From: an uncultured Bacteroidales bacterium | GTDB taxonomy: Bacteria; Bacteroidota; Bacteroidia; Bacteroidales; UBA932 | NCBI GenBank assembly: GCA_946545765.1 | Contig: CAMNNS010000072.1 | Location: 1 to 7,054 of the forward strand | Direction: 5' to 3' | Length of the DNA stretch: 7,054 bases | Part shown: positions 1-7,019 of the stretch, piece by piece | Position numbering within the stretch: position 1 is the stretch's first letter | Layout of the letters: each line of letters opens with the position of its first letter | Made by a program: the position numbers and the translations under genes | Notes under the pieces: generated by a model | The model's input: only the letters and a program-made list of their open reading frames with translations | What the model was told of the DNA's origin: nothing | The model's database searches: none

Positions 1-9
1 TTGTATAGA

Positions 10-40
10 CAAAACTAAAACATTTTTTACAGAATTACAA
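10..40 (-). promoter_or_regulatory. Leftward Bacteroidota-type promoter for a gene outside the window
   Basis: Read on the minus strand, TTG (40-38) is followed by a 20-nt spacer and then TAGTTTTG (17-10). The second element is a full match to the Bacteroidota -7 consensus TAnnTTTG, and the spacing is in the usual range for the -33 element. Transcription would start near the left edge and run out of the window, which implies a gene divergent from guaB. That gene is not visible, so the call rests on the two motifs and their spacing only. Confidence 0.5.
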
Positions 41-71
41 CATTTATTTTTTTATCCCTCTGTTTAGTTAA

Positions 72-87
72 TTGTAATCTTTTACAA
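72..87. promoter_or_regulatory. Palindrome TTGTAA-N4-TTACAA, possible operator
   Basis: The two 6-bp arms (72-77 and 82-87) are exact reverse complements around a TCTT spacer. The site lies between the leftward promoter (10-40) and the predicted guaB promoter (138-168). Its geometry, short arms starting TTG and ending CAA around 4 nt, resembles binding sites of the Crp/Fnr regulator family (FNR: TTGAT-N4-ATCAA). A role as an operator is inference. In AT-rich DNA a 6-bp palindrome can also arise by chance. Confidence 0.35.
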
Positions 88-137
88 AGTGGCATTTACT
101 AATAGAAGTAGAAGGTAATCATATCGGGAGAGGGGGC

Positions 138-168
138 TTGTATTTTTTGTCCATATTAGTTATATTCG
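138..168 (+). promoter_or_regulatory. Probable guaB promoter
   Basis: TTG at 138-140 is followed by 20 nt and then TATATTCG at 161-168, which differs from the Bacteroidota -7 consensus TAnnTTTG at one position. Transcription would begin near 173-176, leaving a leader of only about 15-18 nt before the ATG at 191. A leader this short has no room for a riboswitch. No better-placed match is seen between 90 and 190. Confidence 0.45.
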
Positions 169-190
169 CAAAATTTATTTTCTTAATAAA

Positions 191-1696
191 ATGCTACAGA
201 ATTCCAAATCAAAAAGAGCCTTATCTGATATGGCGGCAAGTCAAATAGTTTTAGAAGGTTTAACATTTGACGATGTATTACTAATTCCTGCTCATAGTAG
301 TGTCCTTCCAAGGGAGGTGAAAATTTCATCAAAATTTACAAAAGATATTACTTTGCAAATTCCAATTGTATCTGCTGCAATGGATACTGTTACAGATAGC
401 AATCTCGCGATAGCGATAGCTCAAGAGGGTGGGATTGGGGTTATACACAAGAATATGTCTATTGAGCTTCAGGCTGAGCATGTTAGAAAGGTAAAAAGGG
501 CGGAGAATGGAATGATATATGACCCAATAACAATAGATGAAGAGGGCTTAGTAAAAGATGCCTTGTCTATTATGTCTGAACATCATATTGGTGGTATTCC
601 TGTGGTAGATAAAATGAATAAACTTATAGGAATAGTAACAAACAGAGACTTGCGTTTTGTTGAGAATAAGAGGACGCCTATCAGAAATGTAATGACAAGA
701 GAGAATCTTATTACTACAACTCGTACAGATTTAAATGAGGCGACAAGATTACTCCAAAAGCATAGAATAGAGAAACTTCCTGTAATAGACAAAAAAGGAA
801 AATTGATAGGTTTAATCACCTATAAAGATATTACAAAGATTAAAGATAACCCAAATGCAAGTAAAGATTCTAAAGGACGCTTATTAGTAGCTGCTGCAGT
901 CGGGGTTACAGGAGATACACTACAAAGGATAGAAATTTTAAAAGATGCTGGAGTAGATGCAGTTGTAATAGATACAGCACACGGTCATTCTGAGAAAGTT
1001 ATCGAGACTGTTGAAAAAGCAAAAAAAGCCTTCAAAGAGCTACAAGTTATTGCAGGGAACATTGCAACAGCAGAGGCGGCTAAAGCTTTGGCAGATTGCG
1101 GTGTAGATGCGATTAAAGTTGGAATAGGTCCAGGTTCTATCTGTACCACAAGGGTTGTAGCTGGTGTAGGAGTGCCTCAACTGACAGCTATAATGTTGGC
1201 GTCAAAAGCTGTAGAGAAAAAGGGAGTCCCAATTATTGCCGATGGTGGTATAAGATATTCGGGTGATATAGTGAAAGCTCTTGCAGCTGGAGCAAGTACA
1301 ATAATGGCAGGGTCTTTGTTTGCAGGGGTTGAGGAATCTCCGGGAGAAACAATTATCCTTAACGGGCGTAAGTTTAAGTCTTACAGAGGAATGGGCTCTT
1401 TAGAGGCAATGCAACAAGGCTCAAAAGATAGATATTTCCAAGATATGGAGGAGGATATTAAGAAGTTAGTGCCAGAAGGAATAGTGGCGCAAGTACCATA
1501 TAAAGGTACACTTAATGAGGTGATATATCAGCTTGCAGGAGGGTTGAGAGCAGGAATGGGATATTGTGGAGCTTCCAATATAAAAGCTTTGCAAAAAGCT
1601 AAATTTGTTAAGATTACATCGGCAGGTGTTAAAGAGAATCACCCTCACGATGTAACAATTACAAGAGAGGCTCCAAACTATAGCCCTGAGTTATAG
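191..1696 (+). CDS. guaB: Inosine-5'-monophosphate dehydrogenase
   Basis: Cytoplasmic enzyme that oxidises IMP to XMP with NAD+, the committed step of guanine nucleotide synthesis. The 501-residue protein has the full family architecture. The first part of the (beta/alpha)8 barrel starts at about residue 20. Two CBS domains follow (about 110-165 and 170-222), which in this family sense adenine and guanine nucleotides. The rest of the barrel carries the catalytic loop GIGPGSICTTR with Cys318. Other landmarks are DTAHGHS (261-267, NAD side), DGGIR (351-355, IMP phosphate side), YRGMGS (398-403) and the flap GSKDRYFQ, with the catalytic Arg414-Tyr415 pair. Nothing essential is missing. The start at 191 gives about 13 residues more than usual, and Met14 (230) would fit the family length. 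I keep 191 because it is preceded by TAATAAA directly before the ATG, as is the next gene, and because a promoter sits at the right distance. Probably first gene of a transcription unit with the two envelope genes behind it. Confidence 0.97.
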   Translation: MLQNSKSKRALSDMAASQIVLEGLTFDDVLLIPAHSSVLPREVKISSKFTKDITLQIPIVSAAMDTVTDSNLAIAIAQEGGIGVIHKNMSIELQAEHVRKVKRAENGMIYDPITIDEEGLVKDALSIMSEHHIGGIPVVDKMNKLIGIVTNRDLRFVENKRTPIRNVMTRENLITTTRTDLNEATRLLQKHRIEKLPVIDKKGKLIGLITYKDITKIKDNPNASKDSKGRLLVAAAVGVTGDTLQRIEILKDAGVDAVVIDTAHGHSEKVIETVEKAKKAFKELQVIAGNIATAEAAKALADCGVDAIKVGIGPGSICTTRVVAGVGVPQLTAIMLASKAVEKKGVPIIADGGIRYSGDIVKALAAGASTIMAGSLFAGVEESPGETIILNGRKFKSYRGMGSLEAMQQGSKDRYFQDMEEDIKKLVPEGIVAQVPYKGTLNEVIYQLAGGLRAGMGYCGASNIKALQKAKFVKITSAGVKENHPHDVTITREAPNYSPEL

Positions 1697-1757
1697 TTTA
1701 ATATATCAAAAGGTCTTTTATAAATAATAAATTAGTTGTAAAGAAGCGAGTAATAAA

Positions 1758-3143
1758 ATGGATATAAAAAAAATTTTTTTGGTTTTTGTTTTGGCGTTTT
1801 TGGCATCTTCTGCTTTTATAAATAAATCAAATGCACAAGTTTATAAAGGGGGGCTTATAGATAAAACAGTTGCCGCAATTGGGAATGAGTTTATAATGCT
1901 TTCTCAAATAGAGGAAGAGGTGCAAATTTCAATGGCACAAGGTGTTTCTGCAACAAATGAGAGCGAATTAAGATGTCAGATATTAGAGAATTTGTTAATT
2001 CAAAAACTTCTTTTAACACAAGCAAAATTAGATAGTTTAAATGTCCGTTCAAGTTATGTAGAAGGGTTACTCGACGAGAGAATAGATAGAGTAATTAGCA
2101 CTTTAGGTGGGCAAAAGCAGGCAGAAGAATATTTTAAAATGCCAATTTTTAGATTAAGGGAGAATTGGAGAGAAAGACTTAGTGAGCAGGACCTAACAGA
2201 ACAGGAGAAACATCAAGTTATGAGTAGTGTCTCTCAGCTTACCCCTTCTGAAATAAGAAAATACTATAGAAGAGTAGATAAAGATTCTTTGCCTATAATT
2301 CCTACACAATACAGATATAGCCAAATCTTATTGTATCCTCAAAAAGAGAATGCAGTGATGGCGACTAAAGAGAGACTTTTAGAGTTTAGGCAAAAAGTGT
2401 TAAATGGGGAAAAATTCTCTACTATTGCTGCCTTATATTCAGAAGATAATGCAAGTGCTTTGAGAGGTGGAGAGTTGAGAATGGCATCTAAAAATGTCTA
2501 TTGGCCAGCATTTTCAGACGCTGCAATTGTTTTAAAACCCGGGCAAATTTCTCAGATAGTGGAGACTCCCGATGGCTTTCATCTAATTCAGATGATAGAG
2601 AAGAATGGAGATATGTTTAATGCTCGCCATATTTTGTTAAAACCAAAGTTCACAGCAGAAGATAGGAGTAAAGCTTTTGCAAGATTAGATAGTATTAAGA
2701 ATGAGATAAATAAAGGGGAGTTTACTTTTGAGATGGCAGCAAGAAAGTTCTCTCAAGATCCTAAGACATATCTTAATGGTGGGCAGGTTGTTGATGAAGA
2801 GACAGGGGGATTATTTTTTGAAAAAGACAGATTAAACCCTACAGACTTTAATGCTATTAAATCGCTGAAGATAGGCGAGATCTCTCAACCAATAGAGACA
2901 ACATCTAATGATATGTACGAGAGAGGACAGGTTGTTTATAAGATTATTAAATTAGAGGAGATTATAGATTCCCATAGGGCAAATGTAGATGATGATTTTT
3001 CTATCATTCAAAATATTGCCAACGTTAATCAACAAAATAATGCTTTAAAAGATTTTATTTCTCAAAAACAAAAGATTACATATATCAGGATAGATGATAT
3101 GTATAAAGGGTGTGACTTTGAATACAAAGGTTGGTTAAAATAG
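1758..3143 (+). CDS. surA: SurA-like periplasmic chaperone / peptidyl-prolyl isomerase
   Basis: Exported chaperone of the SurA/PpiC (parvulin) family, expected to escort unfolded outer-membrane proteins through the periplasm. Residues 1-26 look like a Sec signal peptide (MDIKK, a hydrophobic stretch, cleavage likely after SNA). Residues 30-170 form the helical SurA N-terminal chaperone region. Two parvulin domains follow: P1 about 184-282, with the RGGEL turn and PDGFHLIQ end, and P2 about 287-400, starting NARHILLKP with FSQDP and NGGQV. The C-terminal tail (about 405-461) ends in a Cys-containing segment. P1 has Gln189 where the parvulin His usually sits but keeps His275. P2 keeps His291 but has lost the GFH motif at its end. 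The 461-residue length is usual for SurA. There is no Shine-Dalgarno sequence, and the ATG follows TAATAAA as in guaB. It starts 61 nt after guaB without a clear terminator or promoter between them, and ends 7 nt before the next gene, so co-transcription with both is likely. Confidence 0.92.
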   Translation: MDIKKIFLVFVLAFLASSAFINKSNAQVYKGGLIDKTVAAIGNEFIMLSQIEEEVQISMAQGVSATNESELRCQILENLLIQKLLLTQAKLDSLNVRSSYVEGLLDERIDRVISTLGGQKQAEEYFKMPIFRLRENWRERLSEQDLTEQEKHQVMSSVSQLTPSEIRKYYRRVDKDSLPIIPTQYRYSQILLYPQKENAVMATKERLLEFRQKVLNGEKFSTIAALYSEDNASALRGGELRMASKNVYWPAFSDAAIVLKPGQISQIVETPDGFHLIQMIEKNGDMFNARHILLKPKFTAEDRSKAFARLDSIKNEINKGEFTFEMAARKFSQDPKTYLNGGQVVDEETGGLFFEKDRLNPTDFNAIKSLKIGEISQPIETTSNDMYERGQVVYKIIKLEEIIDSHRANVDDDFSIIQNIANVNQQNNALKDFISQKQKITYIRIDDMYKGCDFEYKGWLK

Positions 3144-3150
3144 TTTTCTA

Positions 3151-6000
3151 ATGAAGAGGAGATTAGTATTCATATCTATAAGCGTTTTTATCCTTTTTTG
3201 CATAACAGCAAAAGAGGATTTAGCTTTTAATAGAGGGGGATATTTATCTATAGATCAGAGAACTCATCGCGATGATAAAGACTCTTTAGTTAGGTTGTTG
3301 GATGCAAAATCTGCTCAGCTTAAAGAAGAGGATGGAGTATCATATAGAATAGTTTCAGGTCCTGCGAGATTTTTACATAATGATACTTATTTACTCTGTG
3401 ATTCAGCCGTTTGGAATGTTAATGACGATGTTATAGATGCTATTGGTAATGTTCAGATAATACAGGAAGATACATATTTGATTGGGGACAAATTAACTTA
3501 TCGCTCTAATATTAATTTAGCAGAATTTAGGGGTGAGATAGTTAGATTATATAATAAGAAAGGAGATCAGTTAAAAACAAGATTCTTGGATTACAATACA
3601 AAAGACAGTGTTGCAGTTTTTTTTAATGGTGGATCTATGAGGAGTAAAGATGGGCAGATTATTGAGGGGCAGACAGGTAGATATGAGTCTGAAAACAAAG
3701 TTTTTTCTTTTATCGGCGATGTGCAAATATTTAATGATTCTATATTTATCCGCTCTGTAAGTGCAGAGTATTATTCAAATGAGGAGAAAGCATATTTTCA
3801 TACTGCTGTAACAGCTTGGAAGGAGAGAGATACACTTTTCTGTAACGAGGCAGATTATTGGAGAGAAGGTGAGCTATTAACGCTTAAGAAAGATAATTAT
3901 ATAGCTACCGAAAATCAAGAGGTTTGGGGTGATAATATTAAATATTATAGAGAGAGTGGCGACGCAGAATTGTCAGAGAATGTCCAGATTAGAGACCAAT
4001 CGCAATCTACTGTTTTATTAGGAGATAAAGGTTTTTATTATCGCTCCCCGATGCGTGTTATACTAACTCAGAATCCTGTAGTAGCAATGTATTCCGAAGA
4101 GGAAAGAACTGTTAAAGAGAGGGATTCTCTTGGTATAGAGCATGATAAAACAGAGATTTTTAAAGACACCCTTTTTGCCGTAGGAGATTCTATAATAATG
4201 CATCAGCTATATATGCATCAAGTGAGTGAGTCTGAAATAATAGAGGCAAAAAGTAGATTAGAAACGGCGGAAATAGATCCTCTTAAAGAGATAAATGAGG
4301 AAAATGAAAAATTTCTAAGTGCTTATTATAGAAATAAATCTATGATGGGCAAACCAGTACCTCCACCATCCGTTGCAAAGAAAGATGTTCCCAATATAGA
4401 AGATGAATCAACAGATAGTTTAGAGGTAGACAATAAAGGGCTCGATACCCTCTCTATAGATATTCAAAAAGATAGTATAGATAATGTAATTCCCACAGAC
4501 ACTCTTAATGTTGAATTAGATACTACTAAAGTGAATTTTTTGAGACTCTTTAATAATGTAAAAGTTTATAGGAGTAATTTAAGTGGCAAGTGCGATTCCT
4601 TGATATACACCTCTTTAGATAGTATGGCGAGATTTTATAAAGAGCCGGTTTTACTATATGACCAGAAGAATCAATTTACGGCAGAAGAGATAAGTGTAAC
4701 AATAAAAGATAATGTCATTCACAGAGCAAATCTTATAAATAATGCAATGATTATCGCTGAGGAAGATTCTATACATTTTGATCAGATTAAAAGTGTAGAG
4801 ATGATTGCCTATTTTAAAGATAGTGAACTCTATAGATTTGATGCATTAGGTGGGGTACAAGCGATGTTATTTTTTAGAGAGAGGGAAGAAGAGATAACTC
4901 TTATGAATCAGAAAGAGTGCAAACTAATGTCTGCAAAAATTAAAGACAATGAGATAAATAGAGTAAAATATATAGGAGAGGTAAAGAGCGATTTGATACC
5001 AACATATAATTTGCCTATTGATAAACAGAGGCTTAGAGGTTTTGCATGGGAAAAAGATGATTTACCAAAGAATAGATTTGAGTTGACACAAAGAGTGGTT
5101 AATCCATCTGAAAGGGGGAAGTTGGAAAAGATTTTATTCCCTGAATATCCTCAAACAAAGATATATTTTCCTGACACCTATACAGAGATATGCAATCAAA
5201 GAGATTCTGTAAATTCAAAAATTGCAAGAGAAAATAAAGAGAGAGAAGAGAAAAAAAGAGAGGAGAGAATAAAAAAGGATAAAGAGCAAAAATTAAAGAA
5301 GCTTAGAGAGGAAGATGCTTTTAAATCGCCATCTGTTATACTCTATACTCATGATAGTTTGAATCTCTTAATTCAAAAGTGTCAGGAGATATTGGATGCA
5401 ACAAAAATTGAGGGTAAAATTTTAGATTCCAATATTTATATAAAAGGTTGGGAAGGGTTTATGATTAAGGAATTAGAGTATAGTAGTGGTGAGAAATTAT
5501 ACTTCGTAACCCCTTCTGCAGAACAATTGGCTCATTGGATAGTTTCCGCTTGTTGGAAAAGTGTGAGAAGTTTGGATAGTATTTATGTAAATAAGGTTTT
5601 AGCTCATATCAAGAATAGTGGTGGAGCAAATTTCCCGATAAGGGGAATATTATATGACAATTATTCTGATTCAACTAAGTATGAACCAACACTTTACAAA
5701 GATGGTGTTGTTGTCTTTTTAGACGACGCTGTTTCTGTTACAGACTTTAAAGATTTGGAAGATAGTTTGCTTAAGCAATATACAGGCAAGTATGCTAAAA
5801 TTGCAAATGTTACAAGGGAGATGTATTACAACTATGGTGGTAAAGAGAATGTAGGAATGGTGGCAAAAATAGAAGAGTTACCTCAGAGCGAGAAATATCC
5901 GCTATCATTTATAACGGTTGTAAGAGAGATTTATAAAAAGGCATTCAGATCTAAAGATAATGAGTTGTTGGATGCTTGGTGTTATGAAATGCTTAGATAA
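3151..6000 (+). CDS. Large OstA/LptA-like periplasmic protein with unknown C-terminal domain
   Basis: Exported protein with the OstA (LptA/LptD N-terminal) fold, probably part of the periplasmic bridge that moves LPS to the outer membrane. It has 949 residues, far longer than classical LptA (about 185). Residues 1-20 are a signal peptide; Cys17 lacks a proper lipobox, so a lipoprotein is unlikely. Residues 65-315 are a run of short beta-strand repeats typical of OstA (for example AIGNVQIIQ, FIGDVQIFN, LSENVQIRD), each with an aromatic/charged strand pattern. Residues 316-460 are a helical then Pro- and Asp/Ser/Thr-rich linker with DSL/DTL/DSI/DTL at 422, 432, 441 and 450. A second OstA-like beta region spans about 461-625, followed by a segment with RLRGFAW (627-633). 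Residues 690-722 are an almost purely Lys/Glu/Arg helix. Residues 725-949 form a separate mixed alpha/beta region that I do not recognise. The gene starts 7 nt after surA, with no Shine-Dalgarno sequence, and is closed by a terminator. LPS transport is inferred from the fold and the surA neighbour. Confidence 0.85.
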   Translation: MKRRLVFISISVFILFCITAKEDLAFNRGGYLSIDQRTHRDDKDSLVRLLDAKSAQLKEEDGVSYRIVSGPARFLHNDTYLLCDSAVWNVNDDVIDAIGNVQIIQEDTYLIGDKLTYRSNINLAEFRGEIVRLYNKKGDQLKTRFLDYNTKDSVAVFFNGGSMRSKDGQIIEGQTGRYESENKVFSFIGDVQIFNDSIFIRSVSAEYYSNEEKAYFHTAVTAWKERDTLFCNEADYWREGELLTLKKDNYIATENQEVWGDNIKYYRESGDAELSENVQIRDQSQSTVLLGDKGFYYRSPMRVILTQNPVVAMYSEEERTVKERDSLGIEHDKTEIFKDTLFAVGDSIIMHQLYMHQVSESEIIEAKSRLETAEIDPLKEINEENEKFLSAYYRNKSMMGKPVPPPSVAKKDVPNIEDESTDSLEVDNKGLDTLSIDIQKDSIDNVIPTDTLNVELDTTKVNFLRLFNNVKVYRSNLSGKCDSLIYTSLDSMARFYKEPVLLYDQKNQFTAEEISVTIKDNVIHRANLINNAMIIAEEDSIHFDQIKSVEMIAYFKDSELYRFDALGGVQAMLFFREREEEITLMNQKECKLMSAKIKDNEINRVKYIGEVKSDLIPTYNLPIDKQRLRGFAWEKDDLPKNRFELTQRVVNPSERGKLEKILFPEYPQTKIYFPDTYTEICNQRDSVNSKIARENKEREEKKREERIKKDKEQKLKKLREEDAFKSPSVILYTHDSLNLLIQKCQEILDATKIEGKILDSNIYIKGWEGFMIKELEYSSGEKLYFVTPSAEQLAHWIVSACWKSVRSLDSIYVNKVLAHIKNSGGANFPIRGILYDNYSDSTKYEPTLYKDGVVVFLDDAVSVTDFKDLEDSLLKQYTGKYAKIANVTREMYYNYGGKENVGMVAKIEELPQSEKYPLSFITVVREIYKKAFRSKDNELLDAWCYEMLR
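5236..5279 (+). repeat. Homopurine tract inside the OstA-like gene
   Basis: Bases 5236-5269 are 34 consecutive purines, including A7 at 5251-5257. After a single T at 5270, a further purine run covers 5271-5279. In frame they encode the charged helix (about residues 696-710, rich in Lys, Glu and Arg), so codon choice for these residues explains most of it. The A7 run is a possible site of slippage. Confidence 0.7.
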
Positions 6001-6003
6001 AAA

Positions 6004-6050
6004 TAATCCCGATAAGATTTTCCTATCGGGATTAAAATTATAATTTTTTT
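6004..6050. terminator. Bidirectional intrinsic terminator between the convergent genes
   Basis: Bases 6004-6014 and 6024-6034 form a perfect 11-bp stem (TAATCCCGATA with TATCGGGATTA) around a 9-nt loop. On the minus strand the stem is followed at once by TTTTTAT, an ideal terminator for fabD. On the plus strand the T7 run (6044-6050) begins about 9 nt after the stem, which is a weaker but usable arrangement for the guaB-surA-OstA unit. The stem starts 3 nt after the OstA-like stop codon and lies 22 nt past the fabD stop codon. Confidence 0.9.
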
Positions 6051-6055
6051 ACATC

Positions 6056-6955
6056 TTATTGCATACCAGAAATTTGAGTCTCTGCAGGGGCTAATTTTCT
6101 AACTAAACCTTGTAGTACTGTTCCTGGCCCAAGTTCAACAAACTCATTAGCCCCATCTGCTACCATTTTTTCTACAATTTGTGCCCATTTAACAGGGTGG
6201 GTTAATTGTATAAGAAGATTCTCTTTTATCTCTTCTGGATCTGTATGAGGAAGAGCATCAACATTTTGATATATAGGACATATAGGTTTAGTTATTACAG
6301 CTTTTTTTATAGCTTCTCCCAACTCTACACGTGCAGGGTCCATTAGTGGAGAGTGAAAAGCTCCACCTACAACTAAAGGGAGTACACGCTTAGCCCCTTT
6401 TTCTTTAAGTATAGTCCCAGCTTCTGCCACTGCATCTATATCACCACTAATAACAACTTGTCCGTGGCAATTATAATTAGCTGCTACAACAATACCTTTA
6501 TCGCCTTTTTCTGTCACTTGTTTGCATACACTTTCAATAACAGAATCCTCTAAATTTAAAACAGCCGCCATTGTAGATTGCTTTAATTCACAAGCTTTTT
6601 GCATTGCAAATGCACGTTGGGCAACAAGTTGTAACCCCTCATCAAAACTTAAAGCTCCTGCAGCAGTTAGAGCAGAAAATTCTCCAAGAGAGTGTCCTGC
6701 AACCATATCGGGATTAAAATTCTCCCCAAGACATTTAGCGAGAACAACAGAGTGGATAAAAATGGCAGGTTGAGTAACTTTTGTCTGTTTTAACTCCTCA
6801 ACTGTACCTGTAAACATAACATCAGAAATTCTCCAACCTAAAATCTCATTTGCCCTTTCAAAAAGTTCTTTTGCTTTTGGGTTAGAGTTATAAAGTTCCT
6901 GACCCATCCCTGTAAATTGTGCTCCTTGTCCAGGGAATACATATGCCTTTTTCAT
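6056..6955 (-). CDS. fabD: Malonyl-CoA:acyl carrier protein transacylase
   Basis: Cytoplasmic enzyme that transfers malonyl from CoA to acyl carrier protein, supplying the extender unit of type II fatty-acid synthesis. The 299-residue length is normal for the family. The protein opens with FPGQGAQ (oxyanion-hole Gln near residue 11), then carries the nucleophile elbow GHSLGEF with Ser89, Arg114 in QRAFAMQ (binds the malonyl carboxylate), His201 in AFHSPLM (catalytic partner of Ser89) and the late family signatures YQNVDA (229-234), THPVKW (252-257) and ELGPG (274-278). All key residues are present. The Arg distinguishes it from acetyl- or propionyl-specific acyltransferases. The ATG at 6955 gives the expected N-terminus, and no Shine-Dalgarno sequence is seen. 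It is convergent with the OstA-like gene and shares its terminator. No other fab gene is in the window, so it may be transcribed alone. Confidence 0.97.
   Translation of the reverse strand: MKKAYVFPGQGAQFTGMGQELYNSNPKAKELFERANEILGWRISDVMFTGTVEELKQTKVTQPAIFIHSVVLAKCLGENFNPDMVAGHSLGEFSALTAAGALSFDEGLQLVAQRAFAMQKACELKQSTMAAVLNLEDSVIESVCKQVTEKGDKGIVVAANYNCHGQVVISGDIDAVAEAGTILKEKGAKRVLPLVVGGAFHSPLMDPARVELGEAIKKAVITKPICPIYQNVDALPHTDPEEIKENLLIQLTHPVKWAQIVEKMVADGANEFVELGPGTVLQGLVRKLAPAETQISGMQ
6706..6721. repeat. 16-bp copy of the terminator arm inside fabD
   Basis: The 16 bases from 6706 (TATCGGGATTAAAATT) are identical to 6024-6039, the right arm of the terminator plus 5 nt. In fabD they encode part of the NFNPDM segment (residues 79-84), just before the active-site Ser. 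In fabD mRNA the coding copy could pair with the 3' arm of the terminator. It may equally be coincidence in AT-rich DNA. Confidence 0.5.
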
Positions 6956-6999
6956 AAATAATTACTTTTATTATAGATTATTATAATTAGTTATTATCA

Positions 7000-7019
7000 G
7001 ATTTTAACTTTGTTAAATC
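7000..7019. promoter_or_regulatory. Compact palindrome upstream of fabD, possible operator
   Basis: TTTAAC (7003-7008) and GTTAAA (7012-7017) are exact reverse complements around TTT. The match extends to GATTTTAAC / GTTAAATC if one T is bulged. It overlaps the -7 element of one of the two possible fabD promoters and lies 45 nt or more upstream of the ATG. That position suits a repressor site, but it would also be transcribed as a weak hairpin if the outer promoter is used. The regulator is unknown. Confidence 0.35.

Noticed and set aside
90..190. Purine riboswitch upstream of guaB
   Set aside because: The predicted leader is under 20 nt, and no conserved purine-aptamer stems or loops are seen in the preceding 100 nt.
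583..819. Minus-strand open frame of 78 codons inside guaB
   Set aside because: It is fully antisense to the CBS-domain part of guaB, which is strongly supported. It has no promoter or start context, and its product looks like the hydrophobic reverse reading of AT-rich codons.
1466..1648. Minus-strand open frame of 60 codons inside guaB
   Set aside because: It lies opposite the well-conserved C-terminal part of guaB and has no recognisable protein features.
1697..1757. Possible terminator or promoter between guaB and surA (AAAAGGTCTTTT near 1709-1720)
   Set aside because: The palindrome leaves only a 2-nt loop, so no stable hairpin forms, and no TAnnTTTG element at a suitable distance from a TTG was found. 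Read-through from guaB is the simpler view.
3151..3210. Lipoprotein signal on the OstA-like protein (Cys17)
   Set aside because: The residues before the Cys (ILF) do not fit a lipobox, which needs a small residue at -1. An ordinary signal peptide fits better.
6522..6773. Plus-strand open frame of 83 codons inside fabD
   Set aside because: It is antisense to the conserved GHSLGEF region of fabD, and its sequence is explained by that gene.
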